Shown here: in pieces, positions 16,488-26,013 of the stretch
Position numbering within the stretch: the first letter of the stretch is position 1
Layout: each line of letters starts with the position of its first letter
From: CAVXHQ01 sp963761735
GTDB taxonomy: Bacteria > Pseudomonadota > Alphaproteobacteria > Rhodobacterales > Rhodobacteraceae
Reading direction: 5' to 3'
NCBI GenBank assembly: GCA_963761735.1
Contig: CAVXHQ010000003.1
Span: 248,001-312,000, forward strand
Length of the DNA stretch: 64,000 bases
Translations under genes and position numbers: made by a program
The notes under the pieces: model-generated
What the model was told of the DNA's origin: nothing
What the model saw: only the letters and a program-made list of their open reading frames with translations
Databases searched by the model: none

Positions 16488-17369
16488 ATGGCCATTCTCA
16501 TCGACGAAAACACCCGCGTCATCTGTCAGGGGTTCACCGGATCTCAGGGCACGTTCCATTCGGAACAGGCCATCGCCTATGGCACGAAAATGGTCGGCGG
16601 CGTGACACCGGGCAAGGGCGGTTCGACCCATCTGGACCTGCCGGTGTTCAACTCGTGCCACGAGGCGGTGGCGCAGACGCAGGCAAACGCCAGCGTCATC
16701 TACGTGCCGCCACCCTTTGCCGCAGACAGTATCCTCGAGGCGATCGACGCCGACATTCCGCTGGTGATCTGCATCACCGAAGGCATCCCCGTCCTCGACA
16801 TGATGCGGGTCAAACGGGCGCTCGAAGGATCGAAAACCCTGCTGATCGGACCGAACTGCCCCGGTGTGATCACGCCCGACGCCTGCAAGATCGGGATCAT
16901 GCCCGGCCACATTCACAAACGCGGCAGCGTGGGTGTCGTATCGCGGTCCGGCACCCTTACATACGAGGCTGTGAAACAGACATCCGATTCAGGGCTCGGC
17001 CAGTCAACGGCGGTGGGCATCGGCGGCGACCCGATCAAGGGGACCGACCATATCGACGTGCTGCGCATGTTCCTCGACGACGACGAGACCCATTCGATGA
17101 TCATGATCGGCGAGATCGGCGGATCCTCCGAGGAAGAGGCCGCCGAATTCCTCGCCGAGCAGAAAAAGAAAGGCCGCTGGAAGCCGACGGCAGGCTTTAT
17201 CGCCGGGCGCACCGCCCCTCCGGGCCGCCGCATGGGACACGCGGGCGCCATCGTGGCGGGCGGCAAGGGCGACGCCGAAAGCAAGATCGAGGCGATGAAA
17301 AGCGCCGGGATCGTCGTCGCCGACAGCCCCGCATCGCTGGGCGAGGCCGTGTTGAAGGCCATCGGCTGA
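16488..17369 (+). CDS. sucD: Succinyl-CoA synthetase alpha subunit
   Basis: 293 residues, usual length. The N-terminal CoA-binding fold is MAILIDENTRVICQGFTGSQG with GTKMVGGVTPGKGGS; LLIGPNCPGVITP and KIGIMPGHIHKRGSVGVVSR follow. The phosphorylated His lies in GRRMGHAGAIVAGGKG near residue 245. It partners SucC in substrate-level phosphorylation. Preceded by AAAGGA at good spacing. Confidence 0.97.
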   Translation: MAILIDENTRVICQGFTGSQGTFHSEQAIAYGTKMVGGVTPGKGGSTHLDLPVFNSCHEAVAQTQANASVIYVPPPFAADSILEAIDADIPLVICITEGIPVLDMMRVKRALEGSKTLLIGPNCPGVITPDACKIGIMPGHIHKRGSVGVVSRSGTLTYEAVKQTSDSGLGQSTAVGIGGDPIKGTDHIDVLRMFLDDDETHSMIMIGEIGGSSEEEAAEFLAEQKKKGRWKPTAGFIAGRTAPPGRRMGHAGAIVAGGKGDAESKIEAMKSAGIVVADSPASLGEAVLKAIG

Positions 17370-17466
17370 TGGCCCCGGCGGATACGGGGCCTGCGGGCGA
17401 GAGAGTGGCGCCGTCACGACACGCTTTTCGCGCCGTATCCGCACTTTTTCGCGACAGGGGACCGAG

Positions 17467-17913
17467 ATGACCCGTAACCCGCTGATGGCCGCAATCGGCG
17501 CCACCTATAATGCGTTCGATTTCCTCACGCCCACGCCCCGGCTCCCCTTCGCCGTCACGATGCTGAAATTCGCGGCCGCCTTTCTCGCGGGCTGGCTCAT
17601 TCAGCTCTCGGGCCTGCTTTCGCCGGGGATCGTACGCGGAAACGAGGTCCTCGTGGCCCTGCTCGTCGTGCTGTTCCTGCCGGTCGTCGCGGCCCTTACC
17701 CGGCGGCTCACCGATGCGCGGATGCCGCTGATCCTGTCGGTTCTGCCACTGCTGTTGCTGGGGGCCGCGTCGGCGTCGACGGTGATGTTCGACTGGCCGA
17801 TGGGCACCACGATCCTGCGGTGGGCCGCTCTTGTCGCCGCCTTGGCGCTGGGTGCCGCCCTGTGCATGCCCGGCCGCGCCGCGCCGCAACTGGCGCGCAG
17901 CGCCTCGGGCTAG
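17467..17913 (+). CDS. Small integral membrane protein, unknown function
   Basis: 148 residues with four hydrophobic stretches (FAVTMLKFAAAFLAGWLI, VLVALLVVLFLPVVAAL, LILSVLPLLLLGAASAS and LRWAALVAALALGAALC). No family recognised. The ATG at 17467 follows GGGGACCGAG. It lies between sucD and sucA, both rightward, and is therefore probably transcribed with them. Confidence 0.65.
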   Translation: MTRNPLMAAIGATYNAFDFLTPTPRLPFAVTMLKFAAAFLAGWLIQLSGLLSPGIVRGNEVLVALLVVLFLPVVAALTRRLTDARMPLILSVLPLLLLGAASASTVMFDWPMGTTILRWAALVAALALGAALCMPGRAAPQLARSASG

Positions 17914-17993
17914 GGCCGTCGTCCTTTCAATCTTTCGACAACCATCTTCCACCATATCTGATCCGCCGCCGACCGCCGCCAAAGGAACCCGCC

Positions 17994-20951
17994 ATGACCG
18001 ATCAACCGTCCAACGACGTCTTTCACGCCTCGTCCTTTCTGCAGGGGCACAACGCCGATTACATCGAGCAGTTGCACGCCCGCTATGCCGACGATCCGGG
18101 TGCCGTGGATGAAAGCTGGCGCGCGTTCTTTGCCGATCTGGGCGACAGTGCCGACGAGGCGCGCGAAGAGGCCGCCGGGCCGTCATGGGCGCGCGCCGAC
18201 TGGCCGCCCGCCGCGGACGACGACCTGACCGCGGCACTCGACGGGCAATGGCCCGCCGATCCTGCCGGTGCGGGCACCAAGATTGCCGCCAGGGCCGCCG
18301 AAAAGGGCGTGTCGCTCAGCGCGGCGCAGGTGCGTCAGGCGACGCTGGATTCGCTCCGCGCGCTGATGATTATCCGCGCCTACCGGATCCGGGGCCACCT
18401 CGTCGCCGACCTCGATCCGCTGAACATGCGCGAGACGAAGCTGCACCCCGAACTGGACCCCGAATCCTACGGATTCACGGTCGCCGACATGGATCGCAAG
18501 ATCTATATCGACAACGTCCTCGGCCTTGAAATGGCGACGATGACCGAGATCATCGACATCGTGCGCCGCACCTATTGCGGCACTTTCGCCCTGCAATACA
18601 TGCACATATCCAATCCCGAAGAGGCCGGATGGCTGAAGGAGCGGATCGAGGGCTACGGCAAGGAAATCGCCTTCTCGAAAGAGGGCCGCCGGGCGATTTT
18701 GAACAAGCTGGTCGAGGCCGAGGGTTTCGAGAAATTCCTGCACGTCAAGTACATGGGCACCAAGCGGTTCGGCCTCGACGGCGGCGAAAGCCTGATCCCC
18801 GCGATGGAGCAGATCATCAAGCGCGGCGGTGCACTGGGCGTCAAGGACGTGGTGATCGGGATGCCGCACCGGGGCCGCCTGTCGGTGCTGGCGAACGTCA
18901 TGCAAAAGCCCTACCGCGCCATTTTCAACGAATTTCAGGGCGGGAGTTTCAAGCCCGAGGACGTCGACGGATCGGGCGACGTGAAATACCATCTCGGCGC
19001 CTCGTCGGACCGGGTGTTCGACGACAACGAAGTGCACCTGTCGCTGACAGCCAACCCCTCCCACCTCGAGGCGGTGAACCCCGTCGTCATGGGCAAGGTC
19101 CGCGCCAAGCAGGACCACAGCTACGACAAGGACCGGACCCGCGCGCTGGCGATCCTGCTGCACGGCGACGCGGCCTTTGCGGGACAGGGCGTCGTGGCCG
19201 AGGGGTTCGGCCTGTCGGGCCTCGTCGGGCACCGCACCGGCGGCACGATCCACATCATCGTCAACAACCAGATCGGCTTTACCACGGCGCCGTCGTTCTC
19301 GCGCAGCAGCCCGTACCCCACCGACATCGCCCTGATGGTCGAGGCGCCGATATTCCACGTCAACGGCGACGACCCCGAGGCCGTGGTCCATGCCGCCAAG
19401 GTCGCGACCGAGTTTCGCCAGAAGTTCGGCAAGGACGTCGTCATCGACATCATCTGCTATCGCCGGTTCGGCCATAACGAAGGCGACGAACCGATGTTCA
19501 CCAACCCGGCGATGTACCAGAAGATCAAGAAACAGAAGACGACGCTGACCCTGTATACCGAACGCCTCGTGCGCGACGGACTGATCCCCGAAGGCGAGAT
19601 CGAGGACATGAAGGAGGCGTTCCAGAAACAGTTGGGCGAGGAATTCGACGCTGGCAAGAACTATAAACCCAACAAGGCAGACTGGCTCGACGGGCGCTGG
19701 TCGCACCTCGATCGTCGCGAGGCCGAGAAATATCAGCGCGGGCAAACCGCGATCCCCGAAGAGACGATGCAGGAAATCGGCACGGCGCTGACGACGGCGC
19801 CCGACGGGTTCAACCTGCACCGCACGATCAGCCGCCTGATGGATGCCAAGGGCGAGATGTTCAAATCGGGCACCGGCTTCGACTGGGCCACGGCAGAGGC
19901 CCTCGCCTTCGCGTCGCTCTGCACGGAAAACTATCACGTCCGCCTGTCCGGTCAGGACAGCGCCCGCGGCACGTTCAGCCAGCGGCATTCGGCGTTCATC
20001 GATCAGCAGACCGAGGACCGGTATTACCCGATCAATCACGTCCGCGAAGGCCAGGCACAGTACGAGGTCATCGATTCGATGCTTTCGGAATATGCCGTCC
20101 TCGGGTTCGAGTACGGCTATAGCCTCGCCGAACCCAATGCACTGGTCCTGTGGGAGGCGCAGTTCGGCGATTTCGCCAACGGCGCGCAGATCATGTTCGA
20201 CCAGTTCATCTCGTCGGGCGAGGCGAAATGGCTGCGGATGTCGGGCCTCGTCTGCCTGCTGCCGCATGGCTACGAGGGTCAGGGGCCCGAGCATTCGTCC
20301 GCGCGTCTGGAACGGTTTCTGACGATGTGCGGCGGCGACAACTGGATCGTGGCCAACTGCACGACACCCGCCAACTATTTCCATATCCTGCGGCGCCAGT
20401 TGCACCGCACCTTCCGCAAACCCCTCATCCTGATGACGCCGAAATCGCTGTTGCGGCACAAGATGGCCGTGTCGGACGCCGAAGATTTCACCACCGGATC
20501 GTCGTTCCACCGGGTGTTGTGGGACGATGCGCAAAAGGGCCATTCGGACACCGAACTGGTTGCCGATGACAAGATCAGGCGTGTCGTGATGTGCTCGGGC
20601 AAGGTGTACTACGACCTGCTCGAGGCGCGGGACGCGGCGGGCATCGACGACGTGTATCTCTTGCGGTTCGAACAGTTCTATCCGTTCCCGGCGCAGTCGG
20701 CGGTCAAGGAACTCGAACGGTTCAAGGGCGCCGACATGGTCTGGTGCCAGGAAGAGCCGAAGAACCAGGGCGCATGGTCGTTCATCGAGCCGAACCTCGA
20801 ATGGGTGCTGAGCCGGATCGACGCCAAATCGAAACGCCCGGTCTACGCCGGTCGCGCCGCCGCCGCCTCGCCCGCCACGGGTCTGGCAAGCCAGCACAAA
20901 GCACAACAAGCAGCGCTCGTGAACGACGCGCTGAACATCAAGGGAAACTGA
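17994..20951 (+). CDS. sucA: 2-oxoglutarate dehydrogenase E1 component
   Basis: 985 residues, typical. Thiamine-diphosphate decarboxylase of the 2-oxoglutarate dehydrogenase complex. The N-terminus FLQGHNADYIEQLHARY and SWRAFFADLGD is the E2-binding region. Catalytic-domain motifs: GMPHRGRLSVLANVMQKPYR, HLSLTANPSHLEAVNPVVMG, LHGDAAFAGQGVVAE, the ThDP motif region HNEGDEPMFTNPAMY, and RGTFSQRHSAFIDQ. The C-terminal domain has GYEGQGPEHSSARLERFLT. Its stop is 2 bases before the sucB start. Confidence 0.98.
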   Translation: MTDQPSNDVFHASSFLQGHNADYIEQLHARYADDPGAVDESWRAFFADLGDSADEAREEAAGPSWARADWPPAADDDLTAALDGQWPADPAGAGTKIAARAAEKGVSLSAAQVRQATLDSLRALMIIRAYRIRGHLVADLDPLNMRETKLHPELDPESYGFTVADMDRKIYIDNVLGLEMATMTEIIDIVRRTYCGTFALQYMHISNPEEAGWLKERIEGYGKEIAFSKEGRRAILNKLVEAEGFEKFLHVKYMGTKRFGLDGGESLIPAMEQIIKRGGALGVKDVVIGMPHRGRLSVLANVMQKPYRAIFNEFQGGSFKPEDVDGSGDVKYHLGASSDRVFDDNEVHLSLTANPSHLEAVNPVVMGKVRAKQDHSYDKDRTRALAILLHGDAAFAGQGVVAEGFGLSGLVGHRTGGTIHIIVNNQIGFTTAPSFSRSSPYPTDIALMVEAPIFHVNGDDPEAVVHAAKVATEFRQKFGKDVVIDIICYRRFGHNEGDEPMFTNPAMYQKIKKQKTTLTLYTERLVRDGLIPEGEIEDMKEAFQKQLGEEFDAGKNYKPNKADWLDGRWSHLDRREAEKYQRGQTAIPEETMQEIGTALTTAPDGFNLHRTISRLMDAKGEMFKSGTGFDWATAEALAFASLCTENYHVRLSGQDSARGTFSQRHSAFIDQQTEDRYYPINHVREGQAQYEVIDSMLSEYAVLGFEYGYSLAEPNALVLWEAQFGDFANGAQIMFDQFISSGEAKWLRMSGLVCLLPHGYEGQGPEHSSARLERFLTMCGGDNWIVANCTTPANYFHILRRQLHRTFRKPLILMTPKSLLRHKMAVSDAEDFTTGSSFHRVLWDDAQKGHSDTELVADDKIRRVVMCSGKVYYDLLEARDAAGIDDVYLLRFEQFYPFPAQSAVKELERFKGADMVWCQEEPKNQGAWSFIEPNLEWVLSRIDAKSKRPVYAGRAAAASPATGLASQHKAQQAALVNDALNIKGN

Positions 20952-20953
20952 TC

Positions 20954-22250
20954 ATGGCCACCGAAGTCCGCGTGCCGACACTGGGCGAGAGCGTCACCGA
21001 AGCCACCGTCGCGACATGGTTCAAGAAACCCGGCGATGCCGTCGCCGTCGACGAGATGCTGTGCGAGCTCGAGACCGACAAGGTCACCGTCGAGGTGCCG
21101 TCCCCCGTCGCCGGCACCCTGTCCGAGATCGTCGCCGCCGAGGGCGATACCGTCGGCGTCGACGCCCTTCTGGCACAGGTCAGCGAAGGCGATGCACCCG
21201 CCAAGAAGGACGGCGGCAGCGACAGCGCCGGCCCGGCGGGCGACGACAAGGGCACGCCGGAGGACGACGCCGACTATGGCTCGCCCAAGGACGAGGCGCC
21301 CAAGGCCGTCGATGCGGGCCCCGAAGAGATGAAACCCCGCGACCCCGACGACGCGCCGTCGGCGACCAAGATGATGGCCGACAAGGGCGTGTCGAAGGAT
21401 GACGTGACGGGCACCGGCAAGGACGGCCGGGTGATGAAAGAGGACGTGCTGAAGGCGCTGTCCGACCCCAAGGACAAAAGCGGCGGCAAGGACGAGGTCC
21501 GGGCGCCCGACAGCCCCTCGCCCCGCGCGCCGGTATCCGCCGACGACGCCGATCGCGAAGAGCGGGTGAAGATGACGCGCCTGCGCAAGACCATCGCGCG
21601 CCGCCTCAAGGAGGCGCAGAACACCGCCGCGATGCTGACGACCTATAACGAGGTCGACATGGGCGCGGTCATGGATTTGCGCAGCGAATACAAGGACCTG
21701 TTCCTGAAAAAGCACGGCGTGAAGCTCGGGTTCATGTCGTTTTTCACCAAGGCCTGCGTCCATGCGCTGCGCGAGGTGCCCGACGTCAACGCCGAGATCG
21801 ACGGCGACCACGTCGTCTACAAGGAATACGTGCACATGGGCGTCGCCGTGGGCACCCCCACCGGCCTCGTCGTGCCGGTGCTGCGCAATGCCGATCAGAT
21901 GGGCTTTTCCGACATCGAAAAGGGCATCGGCGAGCTGGGCGTCAAGGCGCGCGACGGCAAGCTGTCGATGGCCGACATGCAGGGCGGCACGTTCACCATC
22001 TCGAACGGCGGCGTCTACGGCTCGCTGATGTCGTCAGCCCATCCTCAACCCCCCGCAGTCCGGCATCCTCGGGATGCACAAGATCCAGGACCGGCCCATG
22101 GTGGTCGGCGGCGAGATCGTGGTGCGCCCGATGATGTACCTGGCGCTGTCCTATGACCACCGGATCGTGGACGGCAAGGGGGCGGTGACGTTCCTCGTGC
22201 GGGTGAAGGAGGCGCTGGAGGATCCAAGAAGGCTGTTGATGGATTTGTGA
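20954..22250 (+). CDS. sucB: 2-oxoglutarate dehydrogenase E2 (dihydrolipoyl succinyltransferase), one frameshift
   Basis: Succinyl transfer from the E1 intermediate to CoA. The lipoyl domain has VPTLGESVTEATVATW and the lipoyl-Lys motif ELETDKVTVEVPSP. An acidic, Pro/Asp-rich linker follows, then the peripheral-subunit binding region (ATKMMADKGVSKDDVTGTGK) and the catalytic domain (RLRKTIARRLKEAQNTAAML, GTFTISNGGVYGSLMS). At about 22035-22042 one extra base shifts the frame; the expected continuation (ILNPPQSGILGMHKIQDRP, then the catalytic ALSYDHRIVDGKGAV) is in the next frame. Joined length about 431 residues. A sequence error is more likely than real inactivation. Confidence 0.93.
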
Positions 22251-22295
22251 GGGAATTGCAGTATTGCGGTATTTCAGGATTCAGGGAAAGTCTGC

Positions 22296-22604
22296 ATGAA
22301 GCACATCAGTCTCGCGGCATTTTTTCTTTGCAGTCCGGTTCTGGCGCTGTCTCAAGAGTCGATTCAAGATACTTCTTGCCGGATTCTTGGCCAAATGGCT
22401 GCGGCGGTCATGGAAAAGAGACAAAACGGCGAACCGCTTTCGGCGCTGTTGGATATTCTGACCGACAGTGAACTGTCACGAGCCGTTCGCTCAATGGCGT
22501 TGTTGGCATACGACCGGCCATTCTTCGATGTAACCGAACTCCAACTCCAAGCGATACGGGACTTTCGAAGAGACGTGGAATTCGAGTGCCTTAGTAGAAA
22601 TTGA
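22296..22604 (+). CDS. Small secreted protein, unknown function
   Basis: 102 residues; MKHISLAAFFLCSPVLALSQ is a signal peptide. The mature part has two cysteines (DTSCRILGQMAAAVMEK and FECLSRN) and a helical body. The base composition of 22251-22610 is visibly more AT-rich than the genes on either side, which may indicate a later arrival or a relaxed region. No family is recognised. Confidence 0.6.
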   Translation: MKHISLAAFFLCSPVLALSQESIQDTSCRILGQMAAAVMEKRQNGEPLSALLDILTDSELSRAVRSMALLAYDRPFFDVTELQLQAIRDFRRDVEFECLSRN

Positions 22605-22634
22605 GACCTAGCCAGAGAACGTTGGAAATTCAGC

Positions 22635-23027
22635 ATGACCCCCGAACTCACCTACCTCGTCTGGTCCGTCGTCCTCCTCCTCGTGCACATCCTCGCACAG
22701 GCGACATGGTCGGACCTGTCCAAGGGCATCGGCTGGGCGCTTGGTCCGCAGGATGAGCCGCGCGATCCCGGCGTCGGCGCGGCGCGGATGGAGCGGGCAC
22801 TGGCGAATTACCTGCAAACCTATCCCGCCTTCATCGCGCTGGTCCTGAGCGCGCAGACCCTGCCGAACCTCGCCACCACCACCGTCGGTCTCGGCGCCGC
22901 GATCTGGTTCTGGGCGCGGGTCGCCTATGTGCCGGCCTATGTTTCGGGGATACCGCTGGTGCGGTCCCTCGCCTGGTTCGCCTCGCTCGTCGGTCTCGTC
23001 CTGATGCTCATCCCCTTGCTCCGGTAA
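22635..23027 (+). CDS. MAPEG family membrane protein
   Basis: 130 residues with four membrane segments. MTPELTYLVWSVVLLLVHIL, RMERALANYLQTYPAFIALV and RVAYVPAYVSGIPLVRSLAW show the MAPEG pattern (Arg/Asn-containing helix 2, then a YxPAY motif). MAPEG members include glutathione transferase-like enzymes; the bacterial branch is mostly uncharacterised. A second MAPEG gene lies 240 bases downstream. Confidence 0.82.
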   Translation: MTPELTYLVWSVVLLLVHILAQATWSDLSKGIGWALGPQDEPRDPGVGAARMERALANYLQTYPAFIALVLSAQTLPNLATTTVGLGAAIWFWARVAYVPAYVSGIPLVRSLAWFASLVGLVLMLIPLLR

Positions 23028-23031
23028 TCCC

Positions 23032-23271
23032 ATGCACCTCCTCCTCCACATCACCACCGCCGATTTCCCCGCCTGGAAAACCGCCTTCGACGCCGACGCC
23101 GAGGCGCACCGGCTTGCGGGTCTGACCGTCATGCAGGTCTGGCGCGATGCCGATACCACCGATGCCCATGTCCTGATGCAGGTCAACGACCGCGCCAAGG
23201 CCGAGGCCTGGGTAAAGACGGAAACCCGTCTGGGTACGCGGATCGACGCCACATACATGCGCACCGCGTGA
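23032..23271 (+). CDS. Small protein, possible dimeric alpha/beta-barrel fold
   Basis: 79 residues, cytoplasmic. HLLLHITTADFPAWKTAFD, DAHVLMQVNDRAKAEAWVKT resembles small ferredoxin-like alpha/beta dimers of the antibiotic-monooxygenase type, but I cannot assign a family with certainty. Only 4 bases separate it from the upstream MAPEG gene and it overlaps the downstream one (GTGA), so all three are probably co-translated. Confidence 0.6.
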   Translation: MHLLLHITTADFPAWKTAFDADAEAHRLAGLTVMQVWRDADTTDAHVLMQVNDRAKAEAWVKTETRLGTRIDATYMRTA

Positions 23272-23678
23272 CGACCGAACTCACCGTCCTCGCCCTCGCG
23301 GCCCTGCTGCAATGCGCGCAGTTCGTGGCGATGGCGGCGCTCGTCAACCTCGAGGTGGGGCCGGGCAAGACGATGTCGCCGCGCGACGCGGGCCGGCCCG
23401 GCGGCCAGATTGCCGATCTGGTAAGCCCGCGCACGGGCCGTCTGATCCGCGCGTTGAACAACCATTTCGAGGCGCTGATCCTGTTCACCATCGCCGTCAC
23501 CGTCCTCACGCTTGCGGACAAATCCACCGGCCTGTCGGGCATCCTCGCCTGGGTCTACCTGGGTGCCCGCGTGCTCTATGTTCCGGCCTATTATTTCGGG
23601 CTGACGCCCTGGCGCTCGCTGATCTGGAGCGCGGGATGGGCCGCGACGGTGCTGATGATCCTGTCCGCCCTCGTCTGA
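23268..23678 (+). CDS. MAPEG family membrane protein (second copy)
   Basis: 136 residues with a GTG start at 23268 overlapping the previous stop. LTVLALAALLQCAQFVAMAA, RLIRALNNHFEALILFTIAV and RVLYVPAYYFGLTPWRSLIW reproduce the motifs of the MAPEG protein at 22635, including the ring Arg/Asn/His-Glu positions and the Y-x-P-A-Y motif. The two are diverged paralogues flanking a small soluble protein. Confidence 0.82.
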   Translation: MTTELTVLALAALLQCAQFVAMAALVNLEVGPGKTMSPRDAGRPGGQIADLVSPRTGRLIRALNNHFEALILFTIAVTVLTLADKSTGLSGILAWVYLGARVLYVPAYYFGLTPWRSLIWSAGWAATVLMILSALV

Positions 23679-23760
23679 GGGCCGTGACATTGGCCGCGAA
23701 CCTGCCTATCCCGGTCCCCGACACCCATTGACCCGATACCCATCGAAAAAGGACGCCCCC

Positions 23761-25149
23761 ATGGCCAGCTATGACCTTATCATGATCGGTTCCGGACCGG
23801 GCGGCTATGTCGGCGCGATCCGCGCGGCGCAACTGGGAATGAAGGTGGCCTGCGTCGAGGGGCGCGACACGCTGGGCGGCACCTGCCTGAACGTCGGCTG
23901 CATCCCGTCCAAGGCGCTGCTGCACGCAAGCCACATGCTGCACGAGGCAGAGCACAATTTCGCCAAAATGGGCCTGAAGGGCAAGACGCCCTCCGTCGAC
24001 TGGAAACAGATGCTGGTCTATAAGAACGAGACCATCGAGACGAACACCAAGGGGATCGAATTCCTGTTCAAGAAGAACAAGATCGACTGGCTCAAGGGCT
24101 GGGCGAGCATCCCCGAGGCCGGCCGCGTAAAGGTCGGCGACGAGGTGCACGAGGCGAAACACATCGTGATCGCCAGCGGCAGCGAGGTTTCGAGCCTGCC
24201 GGGCGTCGAGATCGACGAAAAGGTCGTGGTGTCGTCGACCGGCGCGCTGGAACTTACGAAGGTGCCCAAGCGGCTGGTCGTGATCGGTGCGGGCGTCATC
24301 GGCCTCGAGCTTGGGTCCGTCTACGCGCGTCTGGGAAGCGAGGTGCAGGTCGTCGAATACCTCGACGCGATCACGCCGGGCATGGACCGCGAGGTGCAAA
24401 AGCAATTCAAACGGTTGCTGGAAAAGCAGGGCCTCAAGTTCACGATGGGCGCCGCTGTGCAGAGTGTCGCGGTCAAGAACGGCAAGGCGACGGTCACCTA
24501 CACACTCAGGAAAGACGACAGCGAGCAGACGATGAACGCCGATGTCGTGCTGGTGGCGACGGGGCGCAGGCCGTTCACGGATGGGCTTGGCCTCGACGAT
24601 CTCGGCGTGAAACTCACCAAGCGCGGGCAGATCGAAACGGACGCGCGCTACGAGACCAGCGTCAAGGGCATCCATGCCATCGGCGACGCCATCGCCGGGC
24701 CGATGCTGGCGCACAAGGCCGAGGACGAGGGGATGGCCGTGGCCGAGATCCTTGCCGGTCAGCACGGTCATGTCAATTACGGCGTGATCCCCGGCGTGAT
24801 CTATACCCACCCCGAGGTGGCCAACGTCGGCCTGACCGAAGAGGAACTCAAGGAAGAGGGCCGCGCCTACAAGGTCGGAAAATTCTCGTTCATGGGGAAC
24901 GGGCGTGCCAAGGCGAATTTCGCCGCCGACGGATTCGTGAAAATCCTCGCCGACAAGACGACGGACCGTATCCTCGGCGCGCATATCATCGGCCCGATGG
25001 CGGGCGACCTGATCCACGAGATTTGCGTGGCGATGGAATTCGGCGCCGCCGCCGAGGATCTGGCCCGCACCTGCCACGCCCATCCGACCTATTCCGAGGC
25101 CGTCCGCGAAGCCGCACTTGCCTGTGGCGACGGCGCGATCCACGCCTGA
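23761..25149 (+). CDS. lpd: Dihydrolipoyl dehydrogenase (E3)
   Basis: 462 residues. Reoxidises the dihydrolipoyl group of E2 with NAD. FAD fold DLIMIGSGPGGYVGAIRAAQ, redox disulfide GGTCLNVGCIPSK, NAD fold VVIGAGVIGLELGSVYARLG, FAD contact IHAIGDAIAGPMLAHKAEDE, and the C-terminal dimer-interface catalytic motif CHAHPTYSEA. It closes the mdh-suc-lpd run and probably serves the 2-oxoglutarate complex and perhaps others. Confidence 0.97.
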   Translation: MASYDLIMIGSGPGGYVGAIRAAQLGMKVACVEGRDTLGGTCLNVGCIPSKALLHASHMLHEAEHNFAKMGLKGKTPSVDWKQMLVYKNETIETNTKGIEFLFKKNKIDWLKGWASIPEAGRVKVGDEVHEAKHIVIASGSEVSSLPGVEIDEKVVVSSTGALELTKVPKRLVVIGAGVIGLELGSVYARLGSEVQVVEYLDAITPGMDREVQKQFKRLLEKQGLKFTMGAAVQSVAVKNGKATVTYTLRKDDSEQTMNADVVLVATGRRPFTDGLGLDDLGVKLTKRGQIETDARYETSVKGIHAIGDAIAGPMLAHKAEDEGMAVAEILAGQHGHVNYGVIPGVIYTHPEVANVGLTEEELKEEGRAYKVGKFSFMGNGRAKANFAADGFVKILADKTTDRILGAHIIGPMAGDLIHEICVAMEFGAAAEDLARTCHAHPTYSEAVREAALACGDGAIHA

Positions 25150-25184
25150 CACCGCTCGGAACGCCGCGGCACAGGCGGAATTCT

Positions 25185-25209
25185 GGAACACCCCGGTCCG
25201 GGGTGTTCC
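25185..25209. terminator. Hairpin between convergent lpd and iclR-type genes
   Basis: Perfect 12-bp arms GGAACACCCCGG and CCGGGGTGTTCC with a one-base centre. It sits 36 bases after lpd and 26 bases from the stop of the oppositely oriented regulator, so it can stop transcription from both sides. A T-run is weak. Confidence 0.6.
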
Positions 25210-25234
25210 GAAAACGTCGCCTTCGCTGCGGCGG

Positions 25235-26005
25235 TCAGCTCTCGTCCATCAACGAGGTAAGCTGTTCGGAGGCTTTCCGCAGCGGTTCAAGATGGCGCAG
25301 CACTGTCTGCGGCGTGAACCGTTGCACCGGCGCATGGAACGACAGCGTCACCACCAGCCGCCCGTTCGCGTCCTTCACCGGCACGGCAAGGGCGACCATG
25401 CCGTCCATGAATTCCTCCCGGTCAAGGGAGTAGCCATCGCGCCGCACGCGACCGATCTCGTCGATCAGGGCCACGGGATCGATGAGCGTGTTCGGGGTGT
25501 GGGCCTTCAACACCTCGGCGCGGGCATACCGGTTCAGATGGGCCGTCGGCAGGGTCGACAGGTACATCTTGCCGGACGCCGTCGCATAGAGCGGCACCTT
25601 GGTTCCGATCGGCAGCTGGATGCGCAACGGCCATTCGGTCTCGATCCGTTCGAGGTAGACCATGCCGTCATGCTCGGGCAGCGAGATGTTGCACGTCTCG
25701 CCGATCTCGACCGACAGTTTGCGCAACACCGCCAGACGCGCGGACCTGATCCGCAGGCTGGACAACACGCCTGTCGACATGCGGCGCAACCGCCGCCCCG
25801 GCGCATAGGACCGCCCGTCGATGTCCTTTTGCAGGAAACCCTCGTCGCACAGCGTGGCAAACAGGCGGTGGATCGTCGGCTTTGGCAGGCCAAGACGGGC
25901 GTTTACCTCGGTCGGCGTCACCGGCACACCGTCGCGTGCCACCTCTTCGAGGACGACCAGCAGGCGCAGCGTGGTCGGTATCTGATCCTGCGGTGATCCG
26001 TCCAT
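25235..26005 (-). CDS. IclR family transcriptional regulator
   Basis: 256 residues. The N-terminal winged helix is LRLLVVLEEVARDGVPVTPT with LGLPKPTIHRLFATLCDEGF; the C-terminal effector domain has VETGETCNISLPEHDGMVY-type residues and RDGYSLDREEFMDGMVALAV, as in IclR proteins. It ends the TRAP transporter gene block (9 bases after the DctM gene) and most likely controls that block and the divergent GMC oxidoreductase in response to their substrate. Confidence 0.88.
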   Translation of the reverse strand: MDGSPQDQIPTTLRLLVVLEEVARDGVPVTPTEVNARLGLPKPTIHRLFATLCDEGFLQKDIDGRSYAPGRRLRRMSTGVLSSLRIRSARLAVLRKLSVEIGETCNISLPEHDGMVYLERIETEWPLRIQLPIGTKVPLYATASGKMYLSTLPTAHLNRYARAEVLKAHTPNTLIDPVALIDEIGRVRRDGYSLDREEFMDGMVALAVPVKDANGRLVVTLSFHAPVQRFTPQTVLRHLEPLRKASEQLTSLMDES

Positions 26006-26013
26006 GCGGTTTC

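Noticed and set aside
18183..20909. 908-codon open frame opposite sucA
   Set aside because: Antisense shadow produced by codon bias; sucA is unmistakable on the other strand.
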